64,000 bases of DNA from Flavobacterium aciduliphilum. GTDB lineage: Bacteria > Bacteroidota > Bacteroidia > Flavobacteriales > Flavobacteriaceae. Every line of letters begins with the position of its first letter. The first letter of the stretch is position 1. The position numbers and the translations under genes are program-made. Positions 27,058 through 36,591 of this stretch are shown one piece after another. The stretch lies in contig NZ_QLSZ01000004.1 in the NCBI RefSeq assembly GCF_003268855.1, positions 1 through 64,000 on the forward strand, written 5' to 3'. Under the pieces are notes generated by a model, which saw only the letters and a list, made by a program, of their open reading frames with translations, did no database searches and was not told the DNA's origin.

Positions 27058-28197
27058 TTAGAAATTCAATTTCATTCCTTCAGAAATGGTGTTAACCCCT
27101 TCGGTTACGATGATATCATTTGAAGATAAGCCACTTAAAATTTCGGTTACATTATCAGACGATTGTCCTACTTTAACCAAAACTTTTTTAGCGGTTCCTG
27201 TTTTTCCGTCCGAATTAGAAACAGTGTAAACATATTTGTTATGTTGTGCATCTTCTTGCACCACATTGGTAGGAACGACAATCGCATTTTTACTAATGTA
27301 ATCCACAATTTTAAGTTTGGCTACTTGGTTGGGACGTAACAAGTTTTCTGGATTTGGAACGGCCACTTCAATGCCAAAACTTCTATTATTTGGATTGATA
27401 AAGCTACCTACTTGACGCACTTTCCCTTTGTAGGTTTTTCCAAGTGCATTCAAGTAAACATCTACTTCGGTACCTACTTTTAGCTTTCCTATATACGTTT
27501 CAGGAACCGAGGTTGAAACATACATATTTCCTAAATTCACAATACGCATCAATCCTTGTTGACTTGGAGCAACTACTTGTCCTTTTTCTACAAAAACCTC
27601 ATCAATTGTTCCAGTGAATGGCGCACGAATAACTGTTTTAGCTAATTGTGCTTTCATTTGAGCCACGCCTTTTTGAGCTGAAATCATTTGCGTTTGTGCT
27701 TGAAGATACTGAATTTCAGAACCAATTTTTTTGTTCCAAAGATTTTTTTGACGGTCGAACGACGTTTTAGCCAAAGCATATTGATTTTCTAGACTCGCCA
27801 ATTGTTGACTCATTCCGGCATCATCCACTTTTCCAATAATTTGACCTTTCGTTACGTGTTGTCCCGCTTTTACAGTCAATGAGGTTAATGTTCCGCTGAA
27901 TTCAGGTTGTACCAAAATATTTTCTTTTGTGTTCACATTCCCTTGAATTTCAAGATAATGATTGAACAACGTGTCTTTTAGAGTCAATACAGACACCAAA
28001 GCTTCGTCTTTTTTAACATCAAGAGAAGCCAAAGCCTCATCAATTTTAGCTAAATCAGCTTGAATAAGTGCCTTTTTAGCTTGAAGTTCTTTAGTGTTTT
28101 TTGATTTAATTAAATCGTCAATGGTTGCGGTATTTTCTTTTTTTGAACAAGAAAACAACGACAATGATAAAACAGTTATTAGGATTATTTTTCTCAT
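27058..28197 (-). CDS. RND periplasmic adaptor (membrane fusion) lipoprotein
   Basis: A 379-residue HlyD/AcrA-type adaptor. The signal peptide ends with a lipobox-like LFSC-S (Cys17), indicating an inner-membrane lipoprotein. A coiled-coil segment (about 30-65) is followed by a lipoyl-like half (LTVKAGQHVTKGQIIGKVD), a second coiled coil with the IRAPFTGTIDEVFVEKGQ half, and a beta-barrel/MP domain. It bridges the RND pump and the TolC channel encoded on either side. It starts 18 bases after the tolC-like gene. Confidence 0.94.
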   Translation of the reverse strand: MRKIILITVLSLSLFSCSKKENTATIDDLIKSKNTKELQAKKALIQADLAKIDEALASLDVKKDEALVSVLTLKDTLFNHYLEIQGNVNTKENILVQPEFSGTLTSLTVKAGQHVTKGQIIGKVDDAGMSQQLASLENQYALAKTSFDRQKNLWNKKIGSEIQYLQAQTQMISAQKGVAQMKAQLAKTVIRAPFTGTIDEVFVEKGQVVAPSQQGLMRIVNLGNMYVSTSVPETYIGKLKVGTEVDVYLNALGKTYKGKVRQVGSFINPNNRSFGIEVAVPNPENLLRPNQVAKLKIVDYISKNAIVVPTNVVQEDAQHNKYVYTVSNSDGKTGTAKKVLVKVGQSSDNVTEILSGLSSNDIIVTEGVNTISEGMKLNF

Positions 28198-28215
28198 TTT
28201 ATATAGGGATATGGA

Positions 28216-29556
28216 TTAGTTTTTATTTAATAATTTTTCTAATGAGGCTTTTTTGTTGATGACATCTACCATGGCTTGAAGGTAACTTTGTTGTGCCGAA
28301 TACAATTGCTCTTGGGCTTTGGTTAAATCAAAACTCGATGAAAGCCCCTCTTTGAATTTGATTTGATTTTTGTTTTCAATTCGCTCTGCCAAACTCAAAT
28401 TGCTCTTTGAGGTGGCTAATTGCTCGATACTAAATTCATAATCGCTTTTCGCTTTTTCAAATTGTAATTTCAATTTTTGTTCGGTTTCCGTCAATTGTGT
28501 TCTGGATTGTTCTAAAGCAATTTTGGCTTGTTGTGTGCGTGCACTTCTTCCCAAACTACTAAATAGCGGAACATTAAGACTGATTCCTAAATTCGAATAA
28601 TTAAACCACTGCTGGCTAGGCGTAAAAAATTTGAAGTCATTTCCAAAAGCGTTGTAGCCAAAATTCACTGCAGCACCAAGAGAAGGAAGCGCTTTGCTTT
28701 TTTCAAGTTTTAACAATAATTCTTTGCTTGTTTTAACATTTTGTCCAATTTGATAATCGATATTATTAGTTACATTAAACTCCTCTTTAAGTAAGTTCAA
28801 ATCCACATTGGTTGTCGTTAATGCCTCCAATTTATCGGTTAGCTTTAACTCATTGGAAAGATCCATTCCAAGCAGAAGTTTCAACATATCGTTAGCAATA
28901 ATTCTTTGCCTTTTAACATTCTCTAAGGCACTTGTGACAGAAGCCAATGTAATTTGTAATTGTTCCACATTTTCTTCCTCAATCAAACCATTTTTGTATA
29001 TTTCTCTAGTATCAGAAAGTGTTTTTTCCAGAATACCTTTGTTTTTTTGAAGAATTGAGATGCTTTCTTCTGCAAGCAATACGTTTCCATACGAATTGAT
29101 GACAATTTCTTTTATTTCTTGAGCCGTTTTGATTTTGGCGTTCTCAGAAATTTTCAAATACGTTTTAGCCGATTGTAAGCCCACCAAATAGGAGCCATCA
29201 AAAATCAACTGGCTGAGGGTTACTGCCGAATTCATATTGTGTTTGGTTCCAAAAGTCACCGGAACAAAAGTCCCTGGAGCACCGCCAAAAAACTCGGCAG
29301 GAATTAATGATTTTTGAAGTTTGAAATTGTCTTGATAGCCTACGCTTCCATTAATTTGAGGCAAACCCATAGTAGTCGTTTCCCATTTTTTCTTTTTAGC
29401 AGCTTCAACATCTCTATTGGCATTGATAGCCGAATAGTTGTTTTGAATAGCGTGTTCTATCGCTTCTTTTAAGGTATAAGAATACGACTGTTTTTTGTCT
29501 TGAGCTTGTAAAATTCCTACAAACATCAGTGCAAAAAGGAAGAATTTATTTTTCAT
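28216..29556 (-). CDS. TolC-family outer-membrane efflux channel
   Basis: A 446-residue outer-membrane efflux protein with a signal peptide ending LQAQ and two homologous OEP repeats with long heptad-rich helices (about 120-230 and 330-430). It forms the exit duct for the adjacent adaptor and pump. I use the ATG at 29556; a TTG two codons upstream is possible but less likely. It lacks a lipobox, unlike the second OEP in this window. It follows the regulator gene by 13 bases. Confidence 0.93.
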   Translation of the reverse strand: MKNKFFLFALMFVGILQAQDKKQSYSYTLKEAIEHAIQNNYSAINANRDVEAAKKKKWETTTMGLPQINGSVGYQDNFKLQKSLIPAEFFGGAPGTFVPVTFGTKHNMNSAVTLSQLIFDGSYLVGLQSAKTYLKISENAKIKTAQEIKEIVINSYGNVLLAEESISILQKNKGILEKTLSDTREIYKNGLIEEENVEQLQITLASVTSALENVKRQRIIANDMLKLLLGMDLSNELKLTDKLEALTTTNVDLNLLKEEFNVTNNIDYQIGQNVKTSKELLLKLEKSKALPSLGAAVNFGYNAFGNDFKFFTPSQQWFNYSNLGISLNVPLFSSLGRSARTQQAKIALEQSRTQLTETEQKLKLQFEKAKSDYEFSIEQLATSKSNLSLAERIENKNQIKFKEGLSSSFDLTKAQEQLYSAQQSYLQAMVDVINKKASLEKLLNKN

Positions 29557-29569
29557 GAACAAAGTAGTA

Positions 29570-30163
29570 TTAATTTAAATTTGATAATTGTTTTTCAAGT
29601 TCCACAATTCCCTCGGGAGTGGCAATGGCCCTAGTATGGTATTCGAGTGCTTTCCCTTCTAATACATAAGCATCTCTTTCTAATAATGTGTTTTCGTTTA
29701 TAGAAAAAATCAATGTGTAATAAAATTTTGTAGCCGCTTCTACATCCGTGTCTTTTCGGTACAAACCTTGCGCTATGCCTTTGATAATGTTTTGAGAAAA
29801 GAGCACATTGCAATCTTCAATTTCGTTAGCTATCATCTTATTATAAATCTCAGGATAATGTTTTTTTAATTGATATGCAGGTGAATGATCAAAAGATTGA
29901 AACATTTCTTTAAACATTTTTCTGATTTCAAAATTTTCTTCAATGGCGTTATGATTTTTTTGAACTATGTCATCCATCAACGCATGAATCTTTTGGTGTA
30001 CGACTTCGGTTCCCTCTTCAATAAGTTTTTCTTTATTGCTGAAATATTTATAAATCGTCTTTTTTGAAATACACATTTCACAAGCTATATCGTCCATAGT
30101 CACGCTCTTGAAACCGAGTTTCAAAAACATTTCTGTAGCTTTTTTGATGATTTTCTCTTTCAT
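29570..30163 (-). CDS. TetR-family repressor of the efflux operon
   Basis: A 197-residue regulator. The N-terminal helix-turn-helix follows the TetR pattern (AxEMFLKLGFKSVTMDDIA, then ISKKTIYKYFSNKEKLI), and the C-terminal ligand-binding helices are variable. I chose the ATG at 30163; the frame is open for 35 codons upstream, but those residues overlap the promoter and are lysine-rich and unlike the family. It is the first gene of the efflux operon, so autoregulation is expected. A 7-base-arm inverted repeat overlaps the promoter -33 element. Confidence 0.92.
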   Translation of the reverse strand: MKEKIIKKATEMFLKLGFKSVTMDDIACEMCISKKTIYKYFSNKEKLIEEGTEVVHQKIHALMDDIVQKNHNAIEENFEIRKMFKEMFQSFDHSPAYQLKKHYPEIYNKMIANEIEDCNVLFSQNIIKGIAQGLYRKDTDVEAATKFYYTLIFSINENTLLERDAYVLEGKALEYHTRAIATPEGIVELEKQLSNLN

Positions 30164-30238
30164 AATAGTAGGCTTTAATTTTTCACTATTTTGAATTGTT
30201 TTTTTTAAAATTGACTTTAAATAGCGTGATTTGGTGTG

Positions 30239-30278
30239 CAAATATATAATGGAAACTTTTAATACCAAAATAGTTTCC
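30239..30278 (-). promoter_or_regulatory. Efflux-operon promoter with candidate TetR operator
   Basis: On the minus strand TTTG (30266-30269), 19 bases, then TATATTTG (30239-30246) is a near-perfect promoter. An inverted repeat GGAAACT-N14-AGTTTCC (30251-30278) spans the -33 element and most of the spacer, the classic place for a TetR-family operator. The predicted leader to the tetR ATG is about 70 bases. Confidence 0.7.
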
Positions 30279-30363
30279 TAAGTATTTACATAAATTTAAC
30301 ATTGAAAAAAAAAATCGACTCTTGATAAATTAGTAGGTATACTTTAATTTGCGTAAAAAAATA

Positions 30364-30371
30364 TACTTTTG
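30364..30371 (+). promoter_or_regulatory. -7 element of the prenyl synthase gene
   Basis: TACTTTTG matches TAnnTTTG about 61 bases before the ATG. A matching -33 TTTG at the right spacing was not found, so support is moderate. The divergent efflux promoter lies about 90 bases to the left. Confidence 0.45.
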
Positions 30372-30432
30372 TAAAAATCTTATTTTAACTCATAACGTCT
30401 AAACGTTTCACCCTTTAAACGCTGAAATATCA

Positions 30433-31407
30433 ATGCGCGCACTTTCTCATTATCAAACTCTGATTTCAAATTATTTATCGGAATTGCATCTTACTAAAGA
30501 ACCCAAAAATCTTTATGAGCCAATAGAATACATTCTTCTTTTGGGAGGGAAAAGAATGCGGCCTGTTTTGACTTTGATGGCAACAGAGGTTTTTGATGTG
30601 GATTGTACAAAAGCTTTGGCCGCAGCAACTGCGGTAGAGGTTTTTCATAATTTTTCCTTGGTTCATGACGACATTATGGATGAGGCTCCCTTGCGAAGAG
30701 GCAATGAAACCGTTCACGAAAAATGGAATATTAATACAGGTATTCTTTCTGGTGATGCCATGCTGATTTTGGCCTACCAACATTTTGAAGCCTACGAACC
30801 AAAGATTTTTAGAGAATTAGCCAAATTGTTCAGCAAAACAGCACTTGAAGTTTGTGAAGGACAACAATATGATGTCGATTTTGAAACACGTGATGATGTT
30901 ACAATTCCCGAATACCTCAAAATGATAGAATATAAAACCGCTGTTTTGGTGGGAGCTGCCATGAAAATGGGCGCTATCGTTGCTGAAACCTCGGAAGAAA
31001 ATGCCAATTTGATATACGCCTTCGGATTGAATTTAGGAATTGCTTTTCAATTACAAGACGATTATTTGGATGCCTTTGGAAATCCAGAAACCTTTGGAAA
31101 GCAAGTTGGTGGCGACATTATTGAAAACAAAAAAACGTACTTATATTTGAAAGCTTTAGAATTTGGGACTCGTGATAACAAAGAACAATTACTGCATTTA
31201 TTTTCTATAAAACCTTCGGATAATTCTGAAAAAATTGATTCTGTAAAAGCCTTGTTTACAAAAACAGGAGCGTCTAAGGCTACTCAAAAAGCCATTCAAG
31301 AATACACCTTCAAAGCTTTTGAAAAACTAGATCTTATGACCATTTCAGAAGAAAAAAAAGCAGTTTTAAAAACATTTGGAGAAAATTTAATGAACCGTAA
31401 TGTCTAA
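30433..31407 (+). CDS. Polyprenyl diphosphate synthase (trans, class I)
   Basis: A 324-residue trans-prenyltransferase that extends allylic diphosphates with isopentenyl diphosphate. The first Asp-rich motif is Asp79-Asp80-Ile-Met-Asp83 (VHDDIMDEAPLRRG) and the second is Asp209-Asp210-Tyr-Leu-Asp213 (LQDDYLDAFG). The N-terminal GGKRMRP motif binds diphosphate. In this group it most likely makes the side chain of menaquinone (MK-6), the electron acceptor for complex I, but chain length cannot be read with certainty. It overlaps the next gene by 8 bases. Confidence 0.93.
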   Translation: MRALSHYQTLISNYLSELHLTKEPKNLYEPIEYILLLGGKRMRPVLTLMATEVFDVDCTKALAAATAVEVFHNFSLVHDDIMDEAPLRRGNETVHEKWNINTGILSGDAMLILAYQHFEAYEPKIFRELAKLFSKTALEVCEGQQYDVDFETRDDVTIPEYLKMIEYKTAVLVGAAMKMGAIVAETSEENANLIYAFGLNLGIAFQLQDDYLDAFGNPETFGKQVGGDIIENKKTYLYLKALEFGTRDNKEQLLHLFSIKPSDNSEKIDSVKALFTKTGASKATQKAIQEYTFKAFEKLDLMTISEEKKAVLKTFGENLMNRNV

Positions 31408-31756
31408 TTTTTTAACCCCTCTATCGACCGATGATTTACTCTCACAAGCAGCAAAAGAAAACCTCTACCTCAAACTCATTGAGCAATTAAATAAGGATTT
31501 TAATTTTGCCAACGAAGCTGTAGATTTTCATTCGAGTATCACACCCGAAGAACTAAAAATAGAGTTACACGAAAAGATTTACCAACTTATTCAATATAAA
31601 TTTGCCGAATATTTAAGTCTGCTTTACATCGTTGATGTACCAGAAAATGAAGTAAAGAAACTAGACGGCACAGATATTATGGCACTTTCTGAACAAGTTG
31701 CTTTTTTGATTTTAAAACGCGAATGGATGAAGGTGTGGTTTAGAGCACATTATTAA
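31400..31756 (+). CDS. Conserved small protein of unknown function
   Basis: A 118-residue soluble, mostly helical protein. I recall similar proteins following the prenyl synthase gene in other Flavobacteriaceae, but have no functional label. There are no cysteines, signal peptide or membrane segments. The start overlaps the prenyl synthase stop by 8 bases, so the two are translationally coupled. Its stop codon overlaps that of the convergent barrel gene by three bases. Confidence 0.8.
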   Translation: MSNFLTPLSTDDLLSQAAKENLYLKLIEQLNKDFNFANEAVDFHSSITPEELKIELHEKIYQLIQYKFAEYLSLLYIVDVPENEVKKLDGTDIMALSEQVAFLILKREWMKVWFRAHY

Positions 31757-32304
31757 AAATACACTCGAATAAAAGGCATTAATGCATCCGTATAGACATT
31801 TTTATCTTTGTTGAAAAGTAGGTTGTAACGCATTCCCACTGTAACATTATCCATTTTATAGCCTGCCCCAACAAAGATAGCAGTATTCCAGAAATTATCT
31901 TTCAGGGTTCCTGTTGGATTTCTAAATGTATTATTTACCCGTACTTGTTCCAATTCTAATGAAAGTTGGACTTCCCGAATCGGATTGAAAAGCGTGAGTA
32001 CATTAATCCCGTATAGTGTAGAATTATACAATCCTTTTTGAGAGGCAATACTTCCTTGGAGTCCTACGCCTACTGCAAAGTACCGGTTAAAATTATATAT
32101 CGCACTTGGAGCCAAAGTACAATCTGTAAATCCAGATCCTACATTAATCCCAAAACCACCCCCAACTTGCACATGTTTTAGAAAATCACTTTTCTTAGGA
32201 TGCTCCTCATCTTGCTGGGCATGCGAACTATAACTCCACGTATACAACAATAAAATTGCAACGGATTTAAAGATAGAAAATTGAGAAAAGAAGTTTGCTC
32301 TCAT
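31753..32304 (-). CDS. Small outer-membrane beta-barrel protein
   Basis: A 183-residue secreted protein with a signal peptide ending SHAQ. The mature part alternates hydrophobic and polar residues in about eight strand-like stretches and ends with an aromatic C-terminus (PFIRVYF), the typical outer-membrane barrel signature. It resembles the generic outer-membrane beta-barrel family; no specific function is evident. It is monocistronic, divergent from sucA, and convergent with its right-hand neighbour's stop codon in a compact overlap. Confidence 0.8.
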   Translation of the reverse strand: MRANFFSQFSIFKSVAILLLYTWSYSSHAQQDEEHPKKSDFLKHVQVGGGFGINVGSGFTDCTLAPSAIYNFNRYFAVGVGLQGSIASQKGLYNSTLYGINVLTLFNPIREVQLSLELEQVRVNNTFRNPTGTLKDNFWNTAIFVGAGYKMDNVTVGMRYNLLFNKDKNVYTDALMPFIRVYF

Positions 32305-32342
32305 GTGTATATTTAATTAGCGATATAAATATAGTAAAAACA

Positions 32343-32373
32343 TTGAAAGATTATTATATTTATTATACTTTTG
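32343..32373 (+). promoter_or_regulatory. Promoter of sucAB
   Basis: TTG (32343-32345), 20 bases, then TACTTTTG (32366-32373) fits the Bacteroidota consensus. The predicted leader to the sucA ATG is about 35 bases. The divergent barrel gene starts only about 40 bases to the left, so the two promoters probably overlap. Confidence 0.55.
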
Positions 32374-32414
32374 CATTAATTTTTTCATTTTCAAGCGCAC
32401 TTATATAAAAAAAT

Positions 32415-35189
32415 ATGGATAGGTTTTCCTTTTTAAATGCGGCACATACTCAGTTTTTTGCCGATTTATATGAACAATATACAAATAATCCAGATAGTGT
32501 AGAACATAGTTGGAGGGCTTTTTTTCAAGGATTTGACTTTGGACTAGAAACCTACAATGAAGAACAAGGCACATCCTCCCAATTGGTTTCTTATGCTACT
32601 CAAGCTGTTGATAATGGGTCTATTTCGGAAAAACTTCAAAAAGAATTTAACGTTTTAAAATTAATTGAAGGCTATAGAACTCGAGGGCACTTATTCACAC
32701 AAACCAATCCTGTACGGGAACGTAGAACGTATGAACCCAACTTGGATTTGGTAAATTTCGGATTATCAGAAGCCGATTTAAACACGATATTCGATGCCGC
32801 TAGAACCTTAGGCCATCAACCTTCCACCTTAAAAGACATCCTCACGCATTTAAAAAATGTATACTGCCAACACATTGGAATTGAATACATGTACATGCGA
32901 AAACCTGAAGTGATTCAATGGATTCAAAATAGAATAAACATCAACGATAACCTTCCCAATTTTGATGGTGAACAAAAAAAACACATTTTAGGAAAACTAA
33001 ACGAAGCGGTTTCTTTTGAAAATTTCTTACATACTAAATACGTTGGACAAAAACGATTCTCCCTGGAAGGCGGTGAAAGTATTATTCCAGCATTAGACGC
33101 GGTGATTGAAGCAGCTGCAGAAAAGGGAGTAGAACACTTTGTGATGGGAATGGCTCACCGTGGACGTTTGAATGTATTAGCTAACATCTTTGGTAAAAAC
33201 ACACAAGATATCTTCTCTGAATTTGACGGAAAAGATTACGATAAAGAATATTTCGATGGAGACGTGAAGTACCACTTGGGTCTAACCTCGGAAAGAAAAA
33301 CTAAATCGGGCAAAAAAATCAACATCAATTTGGCTCCAAATCCTTCGCATTTAGAGACCGTTGGCGCTGTGATTGAAGGTATTGCTCGTGCCAAACAAGA
33401 TCATCATTGTCCAGATAATTTTTCCAAGGTACTTCCTATTGCAGTTCATGGTGATGCAGCAGTAGCCGGTCAGGGTATTGTATATGAAATTGTTCAAATG
33501 TCCCAATTAGACGGGTATAAAACGGGAGGAACCATCCACATTGTTATCAATAATCAAGTGGGGTTCACTACAAACTATCAAGATGCGCGTTCGTCTACCT
33601 ATTGTACAGACGTTGCAAAAGTTACTTTGTCTCCTGTACTTCATGTGAATGCAGACGATGCTGAAGCGGTCGTTCATGCTATGTTATTTGCATTAGATTT
33701 TCGAATGGAGTTTGGAAGAGATGTGTTTATTGATTTATTAGGCTATAGAAAATATGGTCATAACGAAGGCGATGAACCTCGATTTACACAGCCTGTATTA
33801 TACAAACTCATTGCACGTCATAAAAATCCAAGAGATATTTATGCCGAAAAACTCATTAAAGATGGTATTGTTGACGCTGCTTATTTAACAAAAATAGAAA
33901 ACGACTATAAAGAACGTCTTGACGAAAATTTGCAAGCCTCTCGTAAAAAAGATTTGACCATTATCAAACCTTTTATGCAAGACGAATGGAATGGTTTCGA
34001 GCAAGTTTCTGACGATGTGATGTTACAAAAATTTGACACCACATTCGATAAAAAGAAACTCGACGAAATCCTTGAAGTGATAGCCACTCTTCCTTCAGAT
34101 AAAAAATTTATTAGTAAGATTCAAAAAATCGTTACCGATAGAAAAACCATGTATGACAACAACGTTATCGATTGGGGTACTGCCGAAACCTTAGCGTATG
34201 GTTCCCTTTTGTATGAAGGATATGATGTGCGTTTGTCGGGACAAGACGTAGAAAGAGGTACTTTTTCACACCGCCATGCTGTGATAAAAGTAGAAGATAG
34301 CGAAGAAGAAGTTGTACTTCTTAAATCTCTTAAGAACAGCAAAGGAAACTTTTACATCTACAATTCTTTCCTTTCAGAATATGGTGTTTTGGGATTTGAT
34401 TATGGCTATGCCTTAGCATCCCCAAAAACCTTGACGATTTGGGAAGCTCAATTTGGAGACTTTTCTAATGGCGCACAAATTATGATTGATCAATACATCT
34501 CTTGTGGTGAAGACAAATGGAACAATCAAAATGGTATTGTGCTGTTGTTACCTCATGGTTATGAAGGACAAGGTGCCGAACACTCTTCAGCGCGAATGGA
34601 GCGGTATTTGCAATTATGTGCCCGTCACAACATGTATGTGGCTGATTGTACTACTCCTGCTAATTTCTTCCACTTATTGAGAAGACAAATGAAAACCAAT
34701 TTCCGTAAGCCTTTAGTGGTATTTTCTCCAAAAAGTTTGTTACGTCATCCTTTGTGTGTATCAACTCAAGAGGAATTATACAATGGTCAATTCCAAGAAA
34801 CTATTGATGACGCATCAGTTGACAAGAAAAGAGTAAAAACCGTAGTTTTTGTGACTGGAAAATTCTATTACGATATACTTGCAGAAAGAGAAAAATTAGA
34901 AAGAAAAGATGTAGCTTTGGTTCGTATTGAACAATTATTTCCATTACCGGTAGAGCAGTTGAAAGCGATTATTGCGAGTTATCCTAATGCAGATGATTAT
35001 GTTTGGGCGCAAGAAGAACCAAAAAACATGGGGGCTTACAGCTACATGTTAATGAATTTTGATTTGGTTCCTTGGCGTTTGGCTTCTTTAAAAGCCTATG
35101 CCGCACCAGCCGCAGGGAGCCACACAAGAGATCGCAGACGTCATGCAGACGCGATCAGAATGGTTTTTGACAAAAATTTGTTTAGATAA
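32415..35189 (+). CDS. sucA: 2-oxoglutarate dehydrogenase E1 component
   Basis: A 924-residue thiamine-diphosphate enzyme that decarboxylates 2-oxoglutarate in the TCA cycle. The N-terminal peptide FLNAAHTQFFADLYEQY binds E2. The ThDP fold shows MAHRGRLNVL, HGDAAVAGQGIVYE (the GDG-like ThDP/Mg motif) and GHNEGDEPRFTQP. The C-terminal transketolase-like region includes LLPHGYEGQGAEHSSAR. It is followed at 94 bases by sucB, consistent with an operon. Length is normal. Confidence 0.96.
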   Translation: MDRFSFLNAAHTQFFADLYEQYTNNPDSVEHSWRAFFQGFDFGLETYNEEQGTSSQLVSYATQAVDNGSISEKLQKEFNVLKLIEGYRTRGHLFTQTNPVRERRTYEPNLDLVNFGLSEADLNTIFDAARTLGHQPSTLKDILTHLKNVYCQHIGIEYMYMRKPEVIQWIQNRININDNLPNFDGEQKKHILGKLNEAVSFENFLHTKYVGQKRFSLEGGESIIPALDAVIEAAAEKGVEHFVMGMAHRGRLNVLANIFGKNTQDIFSEFDGKDYDKEYFDGDVKYHLGLTSERKTKSGKKININLAPNPSHLETVGAVIEGIARAKQDHHCPDNFSKVLPIAVHGDAAVAGQGIVYEIVQMSQLDGYKTGGTIHIVINNQVGFTTNYQDARSSTYCTDVAKVTLSPVLHVNADDAEAVVHAMLFALDFRMEFGRDVFIDLLGYRKYGHNEGDEPRFTQPVLYKLIARHKNPRDIYAEKLIKDGIVDAAYLTKIENDYKERLDENLQASRKKDLTIIKPFMQDEWNGFEQVSDDVMLQKFDTTFDKKKLDEILEVIATLPSDKKFISKIQKIVTDRKTMYDNNVIDWGTAETLAYGSLLYEGYDVRLSGQDVERGTFSHRHAVIKVEDSEEEVVLLKSLKNSKGNFYIYNSFLSEYGVLGFDYGYALASPKTLTIWEAQFGDFSNGAQIMIDQYISCGEDKWNNQNGIVLLLPHGYEGQGAEHSSARMERYLQLCARHNMYVADCTTPANFFHLLRRQMKTNFRKPLVVFSPKSLLRHPLCVSTQEELYNGQFQETIDDASVDKKRVKTVVFVTGKFYYDILAEREKLERKDVALVRIEQLFPLPVEQLKAIIASYPNADDYVWAQEEPKNMGAYSYMLMNFDLVPWRLASLKAYAAPAAGSHTRDRRRHADAIRMVFDKNLFR

Positions 35190-35283
35190 TTAGAAGCTAA
35201 TGCCACAGCAATCGGGGCTAAGGAGTAGAAGATAAGAACCCAATAATTTAAAATATAAAATTCATCATTTAAAATAATATACA

Positions 35284-36507
35284 ATGATTTTAGAAATGAA
35301 AGTCCCTTCACCGGGAGAATCGATAAAAGAAGTTGAAATCGCAACTTGGTTAGTAAAAGATGGCGATTATGTAGAAAAAGACCAAGCAATTGCTGAAGTA
35401 GATTCAGATAAAGCTACTTTGGAATTACCCGCAGAAGCTAGTGGGATTATTACCCTAAAAGCAGAAGAAGGGGATGCTATTGCTGTAGGTGCTGTCGTTT
35501 GCTTAATTGATACTAGCGCGGCTAAACCTAATGGAGCAGCTCCAGTTGTTGAAGTAAAAACAGAGGCTCCAAAGGCTGAAGAGAAGAAAGCAGAAGCTCC
35601 AAAACCGTCTACAGCTCCTGCCTCAACTTATGCTACTCAAGCGCCTTCTCCGGCAGCTCGAAAAATATTAGATGAAAAAAATATCAATCCATCAGATCTT
35701 GTTGGTACTGGAAAAGGCGGTCGAATCACTAAAGAAGACGCTGTTAATGCCGTTCCTTCAATGGGAACTCCAACTGGTGGAAATAGAGGAACAGAAAGAA
35801 CTAAACTTTCTATGTTACGTCGTAAAGTAGCCGAACGATTGGTTTCAGCTAAAAATGAAACTGCAATGTTGACTACATTCAATGAAGTAGACATGTCGGC
35901 TATCTATGCCATCAGAGCAGAATACAAAGACGCCTTCAAAGACAAACACGGATTAGGTTTAGGATTTATGTCGTTCTTTACTAAAGCGGTAACTAGAGCA
36001 TTACAATTATTCCCAGACGTAAATTCCATGATCGATGGTCAAGAGAAAATCTCGTATGACTTCTGCGATATCTCAGTTGCTGTATCGGGTCCAAAAGGAT
36101 TAATGGTTCCTGTAATGAGAAATGCCGAAACGCTATCCTTTAGAGGCGTAGAGGCCGAAATCAAACGTTTGGCTTTACGTGCTCGTGACGGACAAATTAC
36201 AGTGGATGAAATGACAGGAGGCACGTTTACCATTTCTAATGGTGGTGTTTTTGGAAGTATGTTGTCCACGCCAATTGTTAACCCTCCACAGTCAGGAATT
36301 TTAGGCATGCACAATGTGGTAGATAGAGCCATTGTTAAAAATGGACAAATCGTAATTGCACCCGTAATGTATGTAGCCTTATCGTATGACCACAGAATCA
36401 TTGACGGACGTGAGTCGGTTGGGTTCTTGGTTGCCGTAAAAGAAGCGTTAGAGAATCCCGTTGAAATTTTAATGGGAGGCAATCCTAAAAAAGCGTTAGA
36501 GTTATAA
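35284..36507 (+). CDS. sucB: 2-oxoglutarate dehydrogenase E2 (dihydrolipoyl succinyltransferase)
   Basis: A 407-residue acyltransferase. The N-terminal lipoyl domain carries the lipoylated Lys43 (VDSDKATLEL). An Ala/Pro/Lys-rich linker leads to the E1/E3-binding domain (SPAARKILDEKNI, GKGGRITKEDA). The C-terminal catalytic domain has His370-x3-Asp374-Gly (DHRIIDG). It transfers the succinyl group to CoA. It is preceded by a word-like AT spacer and ends at a strong terminator. The E3 subunit is not in this window. Confidence 0.96.
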   Translation: MILEMKVPSPGESIKEVEIATWLVKDGDYVEKDQAIAEVDSDKATLELPAEASGIITLKAEEGDAIAVGAVVCLIDTSAAKPNGAAPVVEVKTEAPKAEEKKAEAPKPSTAPASTYATQAPSPAARKILDEKNINPSDLVGTGKGGRITKEDAVNAVPSMGTPTGGNRGTERTKLSMLRRKVAERLVSAKNETAMLTTFNEVDMSAIYAIRAEYKDAFKDKHGLGLGFMSFFTKAVTRALQLFPDVNSMIDGQEKISYDFCDISVAVSGPKGLMVPVMRNAETLSFRGVEAEIKRLALRARDGQITVDEMTGGTFTISNGGVFGSMLSTPIVNPPQSGILGMHNVVDRAIVKNGQIVIAPVMYVALSYDHRIIDGRESVGFLVAVKEALENPVEILMGGNPKKALEL

Positions 36508-36530
36508 AACTAAATTTTATATAAATTTTA

Positions 36531-36562
36531 AAATCCTGTTTAGAAATGAACAGGATTTTTTG
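36531..36562 (+). terminator. Rho-independent terminator after sucB
   Basis: Arms AATCCTGTT and AACAGGATT around an 8-base loop, followed by TTTTT. It lies 24 bases after the sucB stop and 30 bases before the MFS ATG, separating the two units. Confidence 0.85.
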
Positions 36563-36591
36563 TTTATTTGTCTATTCATTCTTCATTTTAT

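Noticed and set aside
30164..30268. N-terminal extension of the TetR regulator
   Set aside because: It runs through the promoter and operator region and does not resemble TetR N-termini.
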